A stretch of 8,202 bases of DNA from JAQVUB01 sp033809415 (GCA_033809415.1 JAPXLT010000222.1:1-8202), one strand, 5' to 3'. Shown: positions 1 through 7,512, counted from the first letter of the stretch. Translations and numbers: made by a program. The notes: generated by a model not told the origin, from the letters alone.

Positions 1-103
1 CTGTCAAGCGTCACCTCGATTCATTCTGGCCACAAATCTCCAAAAGAAGTGATATGGGAGATACCCCGTATAACCTCCGAAGCTGTGCATATTGGGAGGA
101 TTT
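1..103 (+). repeat. Left arm of 103-bp perfect inverted repeat (cut by window edge)
   Basis: Bases 1-103 are the exact reverse complement of 1265-1367 (base n pairs with 1368-n), with no mismatch; identity stops at base 104. The arm encodes the V945-D977 stretch of the methyltransferase in the same frame as the other copy. Because it begins at base 1, its true outer end is not visible. Perfect identity including third codon positions, next to fully divergent DNA, points to recent or continuing recombination. Confidence 0.95.
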
Positions 104-506
104 AAATCGGCAGAAAATTATCTGGGGTGAAATATCTGATAAAACCAAGTTTGCTATAGATGCGAAAGGTGATTTTTTCGCCGAAGCAACGACTTTTATC
201 ATGACAGGCACACATCTGCAATTTCTGGTCTGCTTCCTAAACTCTGCCCTGTCCGAATACTTGTTCTCAAAGATTGGCACAACAACAGGCGTTGGAACCG
301 TGCGCTGGAAAAAGTTCAAGATTGAGCAACTGCTTGTCCCTTGTATTAACAAGGTACAGGAAAAGGTGTTTATAACTCTTCTAGCCCAGATTTCACCAGA
401 TAACAAAGCTGCAGTCGAGGAGGCAATAAATCAACAAGTCTTTGACTTATGTGGTCTATCTGGACAAGAGATAGATTTTGCGAAAAACACTATCCTCTCT
501 CGATGA
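1..506 (+). CDS. Silent alternative C-terminal specificity module B of the Eco57I-type methyltransferase (5' partial)
   Basis: The frame is open from base 3 at the window edge to the TGA at 504-506. Its first part reads VKRHLDSFWPQISKRSDMGD and on through YNLRSCAYWED, identical to residues 945-977 of the methyltransferase at 856-4197. It then diverges completely into a new ~134-residue module beginning LNRQKIIWGEISDKTKF and ending FAKNTILSR. Typical TaqI-like/type IIG target-recognition features are visible: KIIWGEIS, the LNS segment (CFLNSALSEYLF), the WKKFKIEQLLVP step, and a helical tail with QQVFDLCGLSGQEIDF resembling the family's usual ending. There is no methyltransferase core in front of it in the window and the identical part starts mid-protein, so it is most likely a stored, unexpressed module. 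The ATG at 54 is internal to the repeat and has no convincing ribosome site. It lies opposite to the operon, so inversion between the 103-bp repeats would fuse it in frame. Alternatively it is the end of a second complete methyltransferase gene starting left of the window. Confidence 0.85.
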   Translation, partial: VKRHLDSFWPQISKRSDMGDTPYNLRSCAYWEDLNRQKIIWGEISDKTKFAIDAKGDFFAEATTFIMTGTHLQFLVCFLNSALSEYLFSKIGTTTGVGTVRWKKFKIEQLLVPCINKVQEKVFITLLAQISPDNKAAVEEAINQQVFDLCGLSGQEIDFAKNTILSR

Positions 507-852
507 ATGCAACTTCATCAGAAGAAAGACCGTACAGATTGTATATCTCACGATCAATGGTATTCGTATGCAGATTACATGCTATTAACTGTTTTACTCT
601 TTGCTCTGCCGGCGGCACAGGTAATTTTTCAACAAACATTGGTTTGTACTCGAAATATCCGCCATTCCTGGTTACACCCAAATGCCTGATATACCAGTCA
701 GCGATCTTCGAGTTCAACACGCCCAACAGATAATCACTGTATGGAACAATCATTGGGCAAGGCGCATTGACAAACATTCCAGCTGGTGCTTTCGAAAACG
801 CAGCTTTCATTGACAGATTTCCCCAGACTATTTTCTGTTGACTAAAATCCTC
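490..852 (-). CDS. Silent alternative C-terminal specificity module C (fragment without its own start)
   Basis: The minus-strand frame runs from GAG at 852-850 to the TAG at 492-490: EDFSQQKIVWGNLSMKAAFS, then a module of about 120 residues ending LYGLSSDEVAFIERG. It carries the same architecture as modules A and B: QKIVWG, the LNS segment (LLGVLNSKIADWYI), FEYKPMFVEKLPVPP, and the tail EIYNLYGLSSDEVAFIE, which is the typical type IIG/TaqI_C ending. It starts precisely at the ED-F junction where A and B diverge, but the long repeat coding for residues 945-977 is missing in front of it. Instead the stop codon of the expressed gene (858-856) and one TCG codon precede it, in the same frame. The ATG at 810 is internal to the domain and has no good ribosome site. 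I read it as a third stored module, expressible only after recombination, or as a leftover of an earlier exchange. Transcription of the operon may run through it, because no terminator is evident after the gene upstream. Confidence 0.8.
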   Translation of the reverse strand, partial: EDFSQQKIVWGNLSMKAAFSKAPAGMFVNAPCPMIVPYSDYLLGVLNSKIADWYIRHLGVTRNGGYFEYKPMFVEKLPVPPAEQRVKQLIACNLHTNTIDREIYNLYGLSSDEVAFIERG

Positions 853-853
853 C
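844..853 (-). repeat. 10-bp junction sequence GGAGGATTTT at the head of module C
   Basis: GGAGGATTTT at 853-844 repeats, in direct orientation, the same ten bases at 1273-1264, the point where the methyltransferase changes from constant to variable sequence. The copies are 420 bp apart, exactly 140 codons, so recombination between them would delete module A and join module C in frame. The bases encode the conserved E-D-F, so part of the match may be protein conservation only. Confidence 0.6.
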
Positions 854-855
854 GA

Positions 856-3800
856 CTAAACTATTTCTATGAAACCGATTTGGGCGCACTCCTCATTTGA
901 CAGGCAGTGAATCTTGAATACCATGCGGTCTATTTTAATTTCCAGAATTTTTCGCTCTGCACCTGCTGGCAGAGATTGCACACGTTGTACCATTTCAGTG
1001 AACTCCGCATTCTGGGCATCGGTAACCTGTGCTACGGCTAATTTATCGAAAAATATCTTACTCAATTCTCGCGTACCTCCTTGCAATTCAGGGAAGGCAT
1101 CTCGATAGCAATATTTGAATAGAGATGAATTAAGGAAGGCTGTAAGATATCCCAAATGTTTTCCTGTAATGATGAAGCATTTTTGATTCGTCAAAAAACG
1201 TTTATTATCCCAAAGGAAAGGCAAGTATTTCGTCATATTAGGGTAGATGATTTTTTGCTCTGAAAAATCCTCCCAATATGCACAGCTTCGGAGGTTATAC
1301 GGGGTATCTCCCATATCACTTCTTTTGGAGATTTGTGGCCAGAATGAATCGAGGTGACGCTTGACAGCTGGATAGTCATCGATATTGATGCGTGGAATCT
1401 TCTTACCGGGAATGCCGTTATGCGATGCAATCAAATATAAATTAGCGAAGTTATACCCATATCTTTTGATATCTCTGCCACGAAGAATAGGTCTAATTAA
1501 TTCGTCAGTTCGCTTTCTTTCCTCCTGAGTAGCACAATTAGCAAGTATCTCCTTACGCTTGCCAGCATCAATAATAAAAGCTTCATTACATCCGGTTAAA
1601 ATGCCTCGGTAGATTTTAATATCCCATTCTTTAAGTGGTTTTCCGATCTTTTCGATTTTGGCTTTGATGGACTGCTCGATTGGGTTGAGAATGACCCAGC
1701 TGTCTGATGTATTGAAAGCATTCTCCATTGAATGTTGTCGAATAAAACCGCTCAAATCATCACGACAACCTGCCTTGGCAACGCATGACCGTGTCTTATG
1801 GGTATTCGGCGCTTTCTGGAAGAGCAGGATATTTGTATCTACGGTTGCTGACTCAAAAATTTTCTGTCCAGCGAAATCAATCAGGATTTTCGGGTTGGTT
1901 TTTTCAGCAAGAAATTTTCGCAGAGATTCTCCGTAGCCCGCCCGCATCCATTTATTCGAGGTGATGAAACAGAGATGCCCCCCTGCTTTCAGCAATTGGA
2001 AACCACGTTCGTAAAACAGACAGTATATATCACCAGTCCGAGCAAATGATGTGAATTTGCAATTTTTGTAGAGTTCAGCAAGTTCTCCCCCGTTATTCTG
2101 CAATTGGATATAGGGTGGGTTGCCGATGACAACATCAAATCCGTCCTTGACCTCTTCGCCGAACATCCATTCAGGATCAAAAAAAAGCGAGGTTTCGTTC
2201 TGGTCATAAGGGTTCCAAGAGGCAAGCTGACGTGCATCAGCAGGAGCAAAGAAGCCATTGTTTTCCAGGAGTAACGCCAATTTCTCTCTGTTTTCCTTGT
2301 CTGCCAGGCGGAATTTTTTCTTATCGCTGGTGTTTTTGGCGCTGAAGTGCTTATGACGAATGTTATGCAAGATGTCTTTGGTTTTCTGGATTTCGGGGTC
2401 TTCAAAAAGTCCAAGTTGATTATCCTGTGGTATCTTAGCCACCAGAGTATTGGCAGCTACGAACTTTGTCTCAAGGTTTGGCAACGGCTGAATTCCATAA
2501 TTGCCGGCTGGGTTACTAAAGTCTGGTTCCTGTTCGCAAATCAGCGAAATGAAGAAACGGAGCTTGGATATCTGCACGGCGATGGTTTGGATGTCTACGC
2601 CATAGATGCAATTTTCAATGAGATGGAGTTTTTGCTCGTAAGCGGAAGTCGCAGCTGGGTCAATGCGCTGCAGCAGTGTGACCAGGCGGTTGAGAATTCC
2701 CATTGGAAATGCACCTGATCCGCATGCCGGATCAAGCACTTTGATGGTTTTCAGACGATTGGCGATGGCTTGTCGTGTGTCAGGATCATTCTGAAGTTCT
2801 TCAGGCAGTTCATCCTGAGCAAAGAGCTGTTTGAGCAATGAGGTCTTGACAGTCCCATCCAGATAGGCTTTCAGGCTCACATCGACCATATAATTGACAA
2901 TTTCACGAGGAGTATAGAACGAGCCAGACTGATTGCGTGCCGTTTCTCTGGTTTCCGGGTTGTAGGCACCCAAAAGGTTTTCAAAGACCTTTCCCAGCAG
3001 CTCTGGGTCAAGAGCAATGTCGGCATCGTTAGTGGAGTTTTCCTCAACCGTGAAATTATAACGGGAAAGCAGAGGAATCAAGCCACGATCAGGACTTGCT
3101 TTTGTGCCAAAGAACAAGGCATTTGGCAGAAACGCCCGGCGTTGACGCCCAGCCTCACGGCTGAAACCATCGCTATAAACGATACGTCCATGCGAGTCCG
3201 GCTGTTCCTTGTCGAGACATTCGAACAGCCCGCCATTGAGAAAAGGAACAGCACTGAAAAGTTGCAGAACCTTTTCATTCCCAATCTTGAACCAAGTATC
3301 ATTTTTGGGATTTCGGAACAAAGTCTTGATGCCATAGTCTTCTGCTTGATTTTGCGGGCCGCGGTGTTCGGTAGCAAAGGCGCGTTTGCCAATTTCGTTG
3401 TTCAGGGTAGCAAAGAACAGGTTTTGCAAAATAGCGTTATAATAGTTTCCTTCGGTGACGCTATACGGATCGAAAGTTTTCAAAATGTCGTTAAGAGTAT
3501 CAACTTTGAACAGCTGTTCAGGAACCAACTTCTTCTGTTTTATGAACCAGACGAACATCAAACGCGTAATCAGGCGGATCATTCGCTCCTCAATATTTTT
3601 CTTGCCATCAATCTCTGCATTCGGAAAAGTTACGCCAATTTCTTCCGACAATGACCATTGAAACCAGTCGAATAATTCGTTATAGAATTGCTTGCTGAGA
3701 GCTTCCACTGAGAAAGCAGTTTTCATCGTCGCAAAGCTGATTCCGGCTTCCTGCAATTCCATAAATCGTTGTATCGGTGTCCGATAAGCCTGGTTTATAT

Positions 3801-4197
3801 CCCCGAAGACATAGGAAAAACGTTTGGCTGCTGTAGCCTCTCCGGCAAGATCGCAGATAAAAGAGAGTCGCCACATGGAGCCATCGTTGAACACTGCCAG
3901 CGCAGCATCAAAAGTATTATTGGATAAAAATGACTTGACCAGATTGCGAAGACCGATTTTCTTGCGTATTACTGAGGATGATCCAATATCGAAATAGAAC
4001 AGCCCGATATGATACTTGTCATCAGTTGTAAACCGACCAAGAAAATATCCTGTCTCTGATGGCGTGGAGGCGTCTAAACGTTCGGGCTGGAGCAGCAGGT
4101 GTTTAACCGCAAAGAAATCCAACAGGAACCGTTGCCATACTTGGCAATCGAACTTGTTTTTAAACAGATTTTGCAAAGCCTCAGCTGTGTATCTCAT
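856..4197 (-). CDS. Eco57I/type IIG-like N6-adenine DNA methyltransferase with switchable C-terminal specificity domain
   Basis: This 1113-residue protein transfers a methyl group from S-adenosylmethionine to adenine in DNA. Residues 425-438 (GSFYTPREIVNYMV) introduce the N6-methylase core. The AdoMet motif DPACGSGAF is at 489-497, IYGVDIQ at 531-537, and the catalytic NPPY at 693-696. Residues ~840-975 form a TaqI_C-like specificity part (RGILTGCNEAFII, ILRGRDIKRYG). Residues 978-1113 are the exchangeable module A. The N-terminus (residues 55-115) resembles the nuclease-like region of type IIG enzymes, with IGLRNLVKSFL, but D60-X9-D70-I-G72 has glycine where a PD-(D/E)xK nuclease needs lysine, so it may not cleave. 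Start: ATG at 4197, with AGGA at 4209-4206 eight bases upstream, overlapping the stop of the helicase gene. The 10-nt gap indicates one operon and coupled translation. Bases 1265-1367 are one arm of a perfect inverted repeat. Family assignment is firm; recognition sequence and restriction ability are unknown. A BREX PglX-like role is possible, but no other BREX gene is in the window. Confidence 0.93.
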   Translation of the reverse strand: MRYTAEALQNLFKNKFDCQVWQRFLLDFFAVKHLLLQPERLDASTPSETGYFLGRFTTDDKYHIGLFYFDIGSSSVIRKKIGLRNLVKSFLSNNTFDAALAVFNDGSMWRLSFICDLAGEATAAKRFSYVFGDINQAYRTPIQRFMELQEAGISFATMKTAFSVEALSKQFYNELFDWFQWSLSEEIGVTFPNAEIDGKKNIEERMIRLITRLMFVWFIKQKKLVPEQLFKVDTLNDILKTFDPYSVTEGNYYNAILQNLFFATLNNEIGKRAFATEHRGPQNQAEDYGIKTLFRNPKNDTWFKIGNEKVLQLFSAVPFLNGGLFECLDKEQPDSHGRIVYSDGFSREAGRQRRAFLPNALFFGTKASPDRGLIPLLSRYNFTVEENSTNDADIALDPELLGKVFENLLGAYNPETRETARNQSGSFYTPREIVNYMVDVSLKAYLDGTVKTSLLKQLFAQDELPEELQNDPDTRQAIANRLKTIKVLDPACGSGAFPMGILNRLVTLLQRIDPAATSAYEQKLHLIENCIYGVDIQTIAVQISKLRFFISLICEQEPDFSNPAGNYGIQPLPNLETKFVAANTLVAKIPQDNQLGLFEDPEIQKTKDILHNIRHKHFSAKNTSDKKKFRLADKENREKLALLLENNGFFAPADARQLASWNPYDQNETSLFFDPEWMFGEEVKDGFDVVIGNPPYIQLQNNGGELAELYKNCKFTSFARTGDIYCLFYERGFQLLKAGGHLCFITSNKWMRAGYGESLRKFLAEKTNPKILIDFAGQKIFESATVDTNILLFQKAPNTHKTRSCVAKAGCRDDLSGFIRQHSMENAFNTSDSWVILNPIEQSIKAKIEKIGKPLKEWDIKIYRGILTGCNEAFIIDAGKRKEILANCATQEERKRTDELIRPILRGRDIKRYGYNFANLYLIASHNGIPGKKIPRINIDDYPAVKRHLDSFWPQISKRSDMGDTPYNLRSCAYWEDFSEQKIIYPNMTKYLPFLWDNKRFLTNQKCFIITGKHLGYLTAFLNSSLFKYCYRDAFPELQGGTRELSKIFFDKLAVAQVTDAQNAEFTEMVQRVQSLPAGAERKILEIKIDRMVFKIHCLSNEECAQIGFIEIV
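1264..1273 (-). repeat. 10-bp junction sequence GGAGGATTTT at the head of module A
   Basis: This is the second copy of the sequence at 844-853, overlapping the inner end of the 103-bp repeat arm. Module B has GGAGGATTTA at the corresponding place (95-104 region, plus strand), so nine of the bases are common to all three modules. Confidence 0.6.
1265..1367 (-). repeat. Right arm of 103-bp perfect inverted repeat, inside the methyltransferase gene
   Basis: This is the exact reverse complement of 1-103. It lies within the coding sequence and covers codons 945-977 plus two bases on each side. The exchangeable module A starts immediately downstream, at base 1264 reading leftward. The protein is therefore constant up to the residues WED and variable afterwards. 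Confidence 0.95.
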
Positions 4198-4205
4198 TTG
4201 AGAAT

Positions 4206-4209
4206 TCCT
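4206..4209 (-). promoter_or_regulatory. Ribosome binding site of the methyltransferase overlapping the helicase stop codon
   Basis: AGGA at 4209-4206 uses two bases of the helicase stop TAG (4210-4208) and lies eight bases before ATG 4197. This arrangement is typical of translational coupling and would keep the two products in a fixed ratio. Confidence 0.65.
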
Positions 4210-7200
4210 ATTTTACCAATGTTTCGGAGATGACGATTATGGGACTGGATTCGCCTTCCTTTTCCCCCGGGGAGGGCGGCACTGCGAGATAGGTATCGAA
4301 TAAATTTTTGAATGCCTCGGAAAGGTTGCTTTTCTGTTCGTCGGTTAGCGGCGGCAGGACGTTTTTGTATTCCTTGTTAAGGGCAGAGACGGCTCGTTGC
4401 AAATTAGTAAAGACGCCATGCTGTATCGAGGCGGTCAGTGACTGACAATAATCGGATATCTCAGCAGGAAGAATCCCATCATTAGCCCAACGGTCGCATT
4501 TGCGCAGAAAGCTCAAGGCCGTGCCGACTATCCGGTCTTTGGAAACTAAATTGATGGATTTATCCGGTTGGGCATTCTGAATATGACTGGAAAAAACTTC
4601 CAATGCCTGCCGAACGTCGGAAAAGTGGCGCGTTTTCATTGGTTCAGAAAATGGCAACCCAACTTCGGAAATATCCGCTTTTAATAGTTTTGCTGCTCCT
4701 AGAAAATCCAAGAGTTCAATCTTGCTGCCGACAATACGATAGTAGGCTGTTTTGCGGGAATTTGAAATAAAGGCAATCGTTTCATCCCTGCTTCCCTTTC
4801 GCATGACTCGGCTTTTCAACGGCAGATTTTTGATGCGTTTGTACCAAGCACGGTCTGAAGCATAAAAATGTCGCACCTCACGCAGCAATTCCAAGGTATC
4901 ATCGACATCGTCCCTGACCTCTGAATCAAAGAGCTTAAAATCTTTGACGATTTCCGCTTGAGAATAAATTTGCACATCCTCACCTAACGCAGAATGAAAG
5001 CCTTGCATCTTGAGTAACGAGTTCTCATAGAGAGCAATAGCCTGGTTGCCTTCGGCGGAAGGATAGAACATAAAGTTATGAATTTCATCCGCCACCGAAC
5101 CTATTCGATTAACACGCCCAATACGCTGCATTAATCGGGAAGCATTCCAAGGTGTGTCGTAATTGACAATAACGTTGGCACGGTGCAGGTTGATCCCTTC
5201 TGCCAAGACATCGGAGGTGATAATGATATTATATTCATCGCTTTGTTTTTCACTGTTTGCATCAAAGCATTCCATTATAGTCTTTCGGAGTTTGTTCCGG
5301 TTGCCAGAAAAGACTTTAAGAATATCTTTGCGAGCAAGTCTCTGTGAGAGATGCTTGACCAAATAATCGACCGTATCCACACTTTCGGAGAACACCACCA
5401 GTTTCCCAGTCGGATTTATCGCCTTATCCAACAGCCGATTTGTGAGTGTCTCGACGAAAAGGTCAAATTTGGGGTCTTCAGTAACCTGCGCCCATTTGTC
5501 ATCCAACCTTTCAAGAATCTTGCGGTCATCAATAAGCATATCCCTGAACTCATCCGTGAAGGCCTGTGCTGGATAGACGATGTCATCTTTTGTATAGCCA
5601 TGTCTTTCCATCCCTCTCTCAATGATCTTCTCAATTTCCAGGCCTTTGGCCAATAGTGAGCTGACATCAAGCTCTGGTATAATCAGCACCTGATCTTTAT
5701 CGAACATTTCAAGCATATCGTTAGTAATGCGTATGAAGGTTTTCAACGATTGCTTGAAAGCATTGAAACTACTTTCAAGCCGTTTAACCATATGGACTTG
5801 ATACACGCCTGTCAGGATGCCGGCGACCTGTTGGGCGTTGCGGTATTTGTCAGAATATGGTGGCAGCAGAAATTCGATGGCGCGATATCTGGCATACTGG
5901 ACTTGCTTGGTCAGGATATTAAGCGTCTCCCAAAATAGATGGTTTAACCCTGCATCCATCTGATAGACCAATGTTTCTGGTGGGGATACTCGTGGAAAAA
6001 CGATGTGTTGCTTCTCCAGGTCTTTTTTGTATTCAGGATCATTCAAGATATTCCGACGTGTACGCCGCACTGTGATTTTTTCAAGGACGTCTTTGCGAAT
6101 CTGGCTGTATATGGCATCAATACCGCTGATATCAACAGTTGAGTCCTTCTTACGGTCGCGCATAATTTTATTAAATCGTTCAATGTGTGGTGCAAAATAG
6201 CTTTGCAGATTGTCGATATTCTCAATTGTGCAACGACGGATATCTTGAAAAAGCAGTATTTGACTCAGCAAATCGGATGGATAGTTGTTTACGGCAGTCG
6301 CCGAAATAAGAATGATTTTCTTTTGCGCACCACCCGTCAACCCGATATTTTGTCGCGGTGCTTTGCAGATGCGTTGCAACTCATCATAACGTTTGTTATT
6401 GTCACGGCGGAAATTGTGTGATTCATCAACAATAACTAAGTCAAACTCCTCTTTCGCCCGATAGCTACCTTTCTCTTCCAGTACTTTTGACAAACTACCG
6501 TTGCTGACAAACTGCGTTCTGCGCTGGAGACCAAAATTTTTGAATGTCTCCTTCCAGTTGTTTTCGACTGCTGGGGGATAGATGACCAGGATGGCAGTCT
6601 GCTTGCCGTTGGTTTCAGCGAAGCGTTTGGCAATCATTGCCGCCACAACGGTCTTGCCCAAACCGACGACATCAGCGAGGAAGAAGCCATTGTGCCTGTC
6701 CAACATTTGATAGCCTTGGATGACAGCATCCCGTTGGTATTTCAAGTCTTTGACATTTTCAGGCAAGCTCATGTTAAAGTCGTCCTCTGCCTGTTCGCCG
6801 AAAGTGTTGATAAGCACTTTCATGTATAGCTCGAATGGGGTCGGCTGAATGCCCAAATGTGTTTGTCCCCTGGCCATATTAATGTCTTCCAGCGAGAGCT
6901 TTACTCCCTCATTCCACAGTCGTTCAAATTCTTTCTTGCAATAAGCAACGTCATCATAATCTTTCATAGCTACGTTAAGCTCATAGCGGGGTGTGGAAGT
7001 TATTCCCAGACCGGAATCGGAGATGTTGGACGAACCCATGATGACCCAGCCATCAGTGTTTGGGCTATGGTTTTGGGGGAGGCAGAGATAAAATTTTGCG
7101 TGCAAGTTTTTGCTAGGATGCATCTTCATTTCCACACGTCCATCGGCCAAATCTTGGGCAAGCTGTAGAATGCCGTTCTCAACCTCATCGGCATATTTAG

Positions 7201-7498
7201 CATTTTTCACGTCCTCGATGTAATCTTTGCTGAAAGCCTTGCGGGCCTCTTCCGGATCTCCCATGAAAAATTCTGCTTTATTATGCTTGCGGAAGATGTT
7301 ATCTATGTTGATACCCACCAAAATCTGGATGCGCTGCACATCCTTGAGTTCGGCTCGTAACTTGAAATAACCGGATGAGCGGAAAAAGCCGGATACAGCT
7401 TGAAAGGTATGGAAATTCAAGCCCATACCTGCAGAAATCCCCTTGAGCTTTTCGAACAGAGTGTTGCCGTTCTCGTTGTTAAAGAATTTTGTTGTCAT
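4208..7498 (-). CDS. PLD-family nuclease domain fused to SF2 (SNF2-like) helicase, defence-associated
   Basis: This is a 1096-residue protein. Residues ~30-200 are a phospholipase D-like domain with a single HKD motif (H133, K135, then GSSN at 155-158 and SGL at 162-164), the form found in dimeric PLD nucleases. Residues ~250-480 hold helicase lobe 1: QRDAV (Q motif, 255-259), Walker A ADVVGLGKT (275-283), Walker B DESH (358-361) and SAT (399-401). Lobe 2 has VVFSES (701-706), SDVLAEGINL (762-771), NYDTPWNASRLMQ (779-791) and the arginine-finger motif QRIGRVNRIG (791-800). The C-terminal ~280 residues are unassigned. An upstream TTG at 7585 also opens the frame, but ATG 7498 is chosen because GGAAGA lies eight bases upstream (7512-7507) and the sequence MTTKFFNNENGNTLFEKL looks like a real family N-terminus. 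Being cotranscribed with an adenine methyltransferase suggests it is the nuclease or translocase arm of a restriction-like system. PLD, SNF2 helicase and methylase also occur as separate DISARM genes, but the DUF1998 protein of that system is absent here. Confidence 0.9.
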   Translation of the reverse strand: MTTKFFNNENGNTLFEKLKGISAGMGLNFHTFQAVSGFFRSSGYFKLRAELKDVQRIQILVGINIDNIFRKHNKAEFFMGDPEEARKAFSKDYIEDVKNAKYADEVENGILQLAQDLADGRVEMKMHPSKNLHAKFYLCLPQNHSPNTDGWVIMGSSNISDSGLGITSTPRYELNVAMKDYDDVAYCKKEFERLWNEGVKLSLEDINMARGQTHLGIQPTPFELYMKVLINTFGEQAEDDFNMSLPENVKDLKYQRDAVIQGYQMLDRHNGFFLADVVGLGKTVVAAMIAKRFAETNGKQTAILVIYPPAVENNWKETFKNFGLQRRTQFVSNGSLSKVLEEKGSYRAKEEFDLVIVDESHNFRRDNNKRYDELQRICKAPRQNIGLTGGAQKKIILISATAVNNYPSDLLSQILLFQDIRRCTIENIDNLQSYFAPHIERFNKIMRDRKKDSTVDISGIDAIYSQIRKDVLEKITVRRTRRNILNDPEYKKDLEKQHIVFPRVSPPETLVYQMDAGLNHLFWETLNILTKQVQYARYRAIEFLLPPYSDKYRNAQQVAGILTGVYQVHMVKRLESSFNAFKQSLKTFIRITNDMLEMFDKDQVLIIPELDVSSLLAKGLEIEKIIERGMERHGYTKDDIVYPAQAFTDEFRDMLIDDRKILERLDDKWAQVTEDPKFDLFVETLTNRLLDKAINPTGKLVVFSESVDTVDYLVKHLSQRLARKDILKVFSGNRNKLRKTIMECFDANSEKQSDEYNIIITSDVLAEGINLHRANVIVNYDTPWNASRLMQRIGRVNRIGSVADEIHNFMFYPSAEGNQAIALYENSLLKMQGFHSALGEDVQIYSQAEIVKDFKLFDSEVRDDVDDTLELLREVRHFYASDRAWYKRIKNLPLKSRVMRKGSRDETIAFISNSRKTAYYRIVGSKIELLDFLGAAKLLKADISEVGLPFSEPMKTRHFSDVRQALEVFSSHIQNAQPDKSINLVSKDRIVGTALSFLRKCDRWANDGILPAEISDYCQSLTASIQHGVFTNLQRAVSALNKEYKNVLPPLTDEQKSNLSEAFKNLFDTYLAVPPSPGEKEGESSPIIVISETLVK

Positions 7499-7506
7499 AT
7501 CTGATA

Positions 7507-7512
7507 TCTTCC
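7507..7512 (-). promoter_or_regulatory. Ribosome binding site that sets the helicase start at 7498
   Basis: GGAAGA at 7512-7507 is eight bases upstream of the ATG at 7498-7496. The alternative TTG at 7585 has no purine-rich site before it, so this signal decides the start. Confidence 0.6.

Larger units (their letters stand above)
1..1367. other. Putative invertible specificity-switching segment (modules A, B, C)
   Basis: The inverted-repeat arms bound a 1161-bp interior (104-1264) holding module A on the minus strand (1264-856), module C on the minus strand (852-490) and module B on the plus strand (104-506). Flipping the interior joins codons 1-977 to module B in frame, because both repeat copies are read in the same frame. 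Module A would then sit silently on the plus strand. Neither an integrase nor an invertase gene is in the window, so either homologous recombination over the repeat or a recombinase encoded elsewhere would be needed. Confidence 0.75.

Noticed and set aside
11..406. Minus-strand open frame of 131 codons opposite module B
   Set aside because: It lies antisense to a recognisable specificity module and partly across the repeat; its product shows no domain and there is no supporting ribosome site.
1..1367. Insertion sequence or transposon bounded by terminal inverted repeats
   Set aside because: The repeat arms are coding sequence of the methyltransferase, and the interior holds only specificity modules with no transposase; an allele-switching segment explains it better.
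2347..2718. Long antisense frames within the methyltransferase and helicase genes (for example this plus-strand one)
   Set aside because: They are mirror frames of well-conserved coding sequence, with no recognisable domain in their products.
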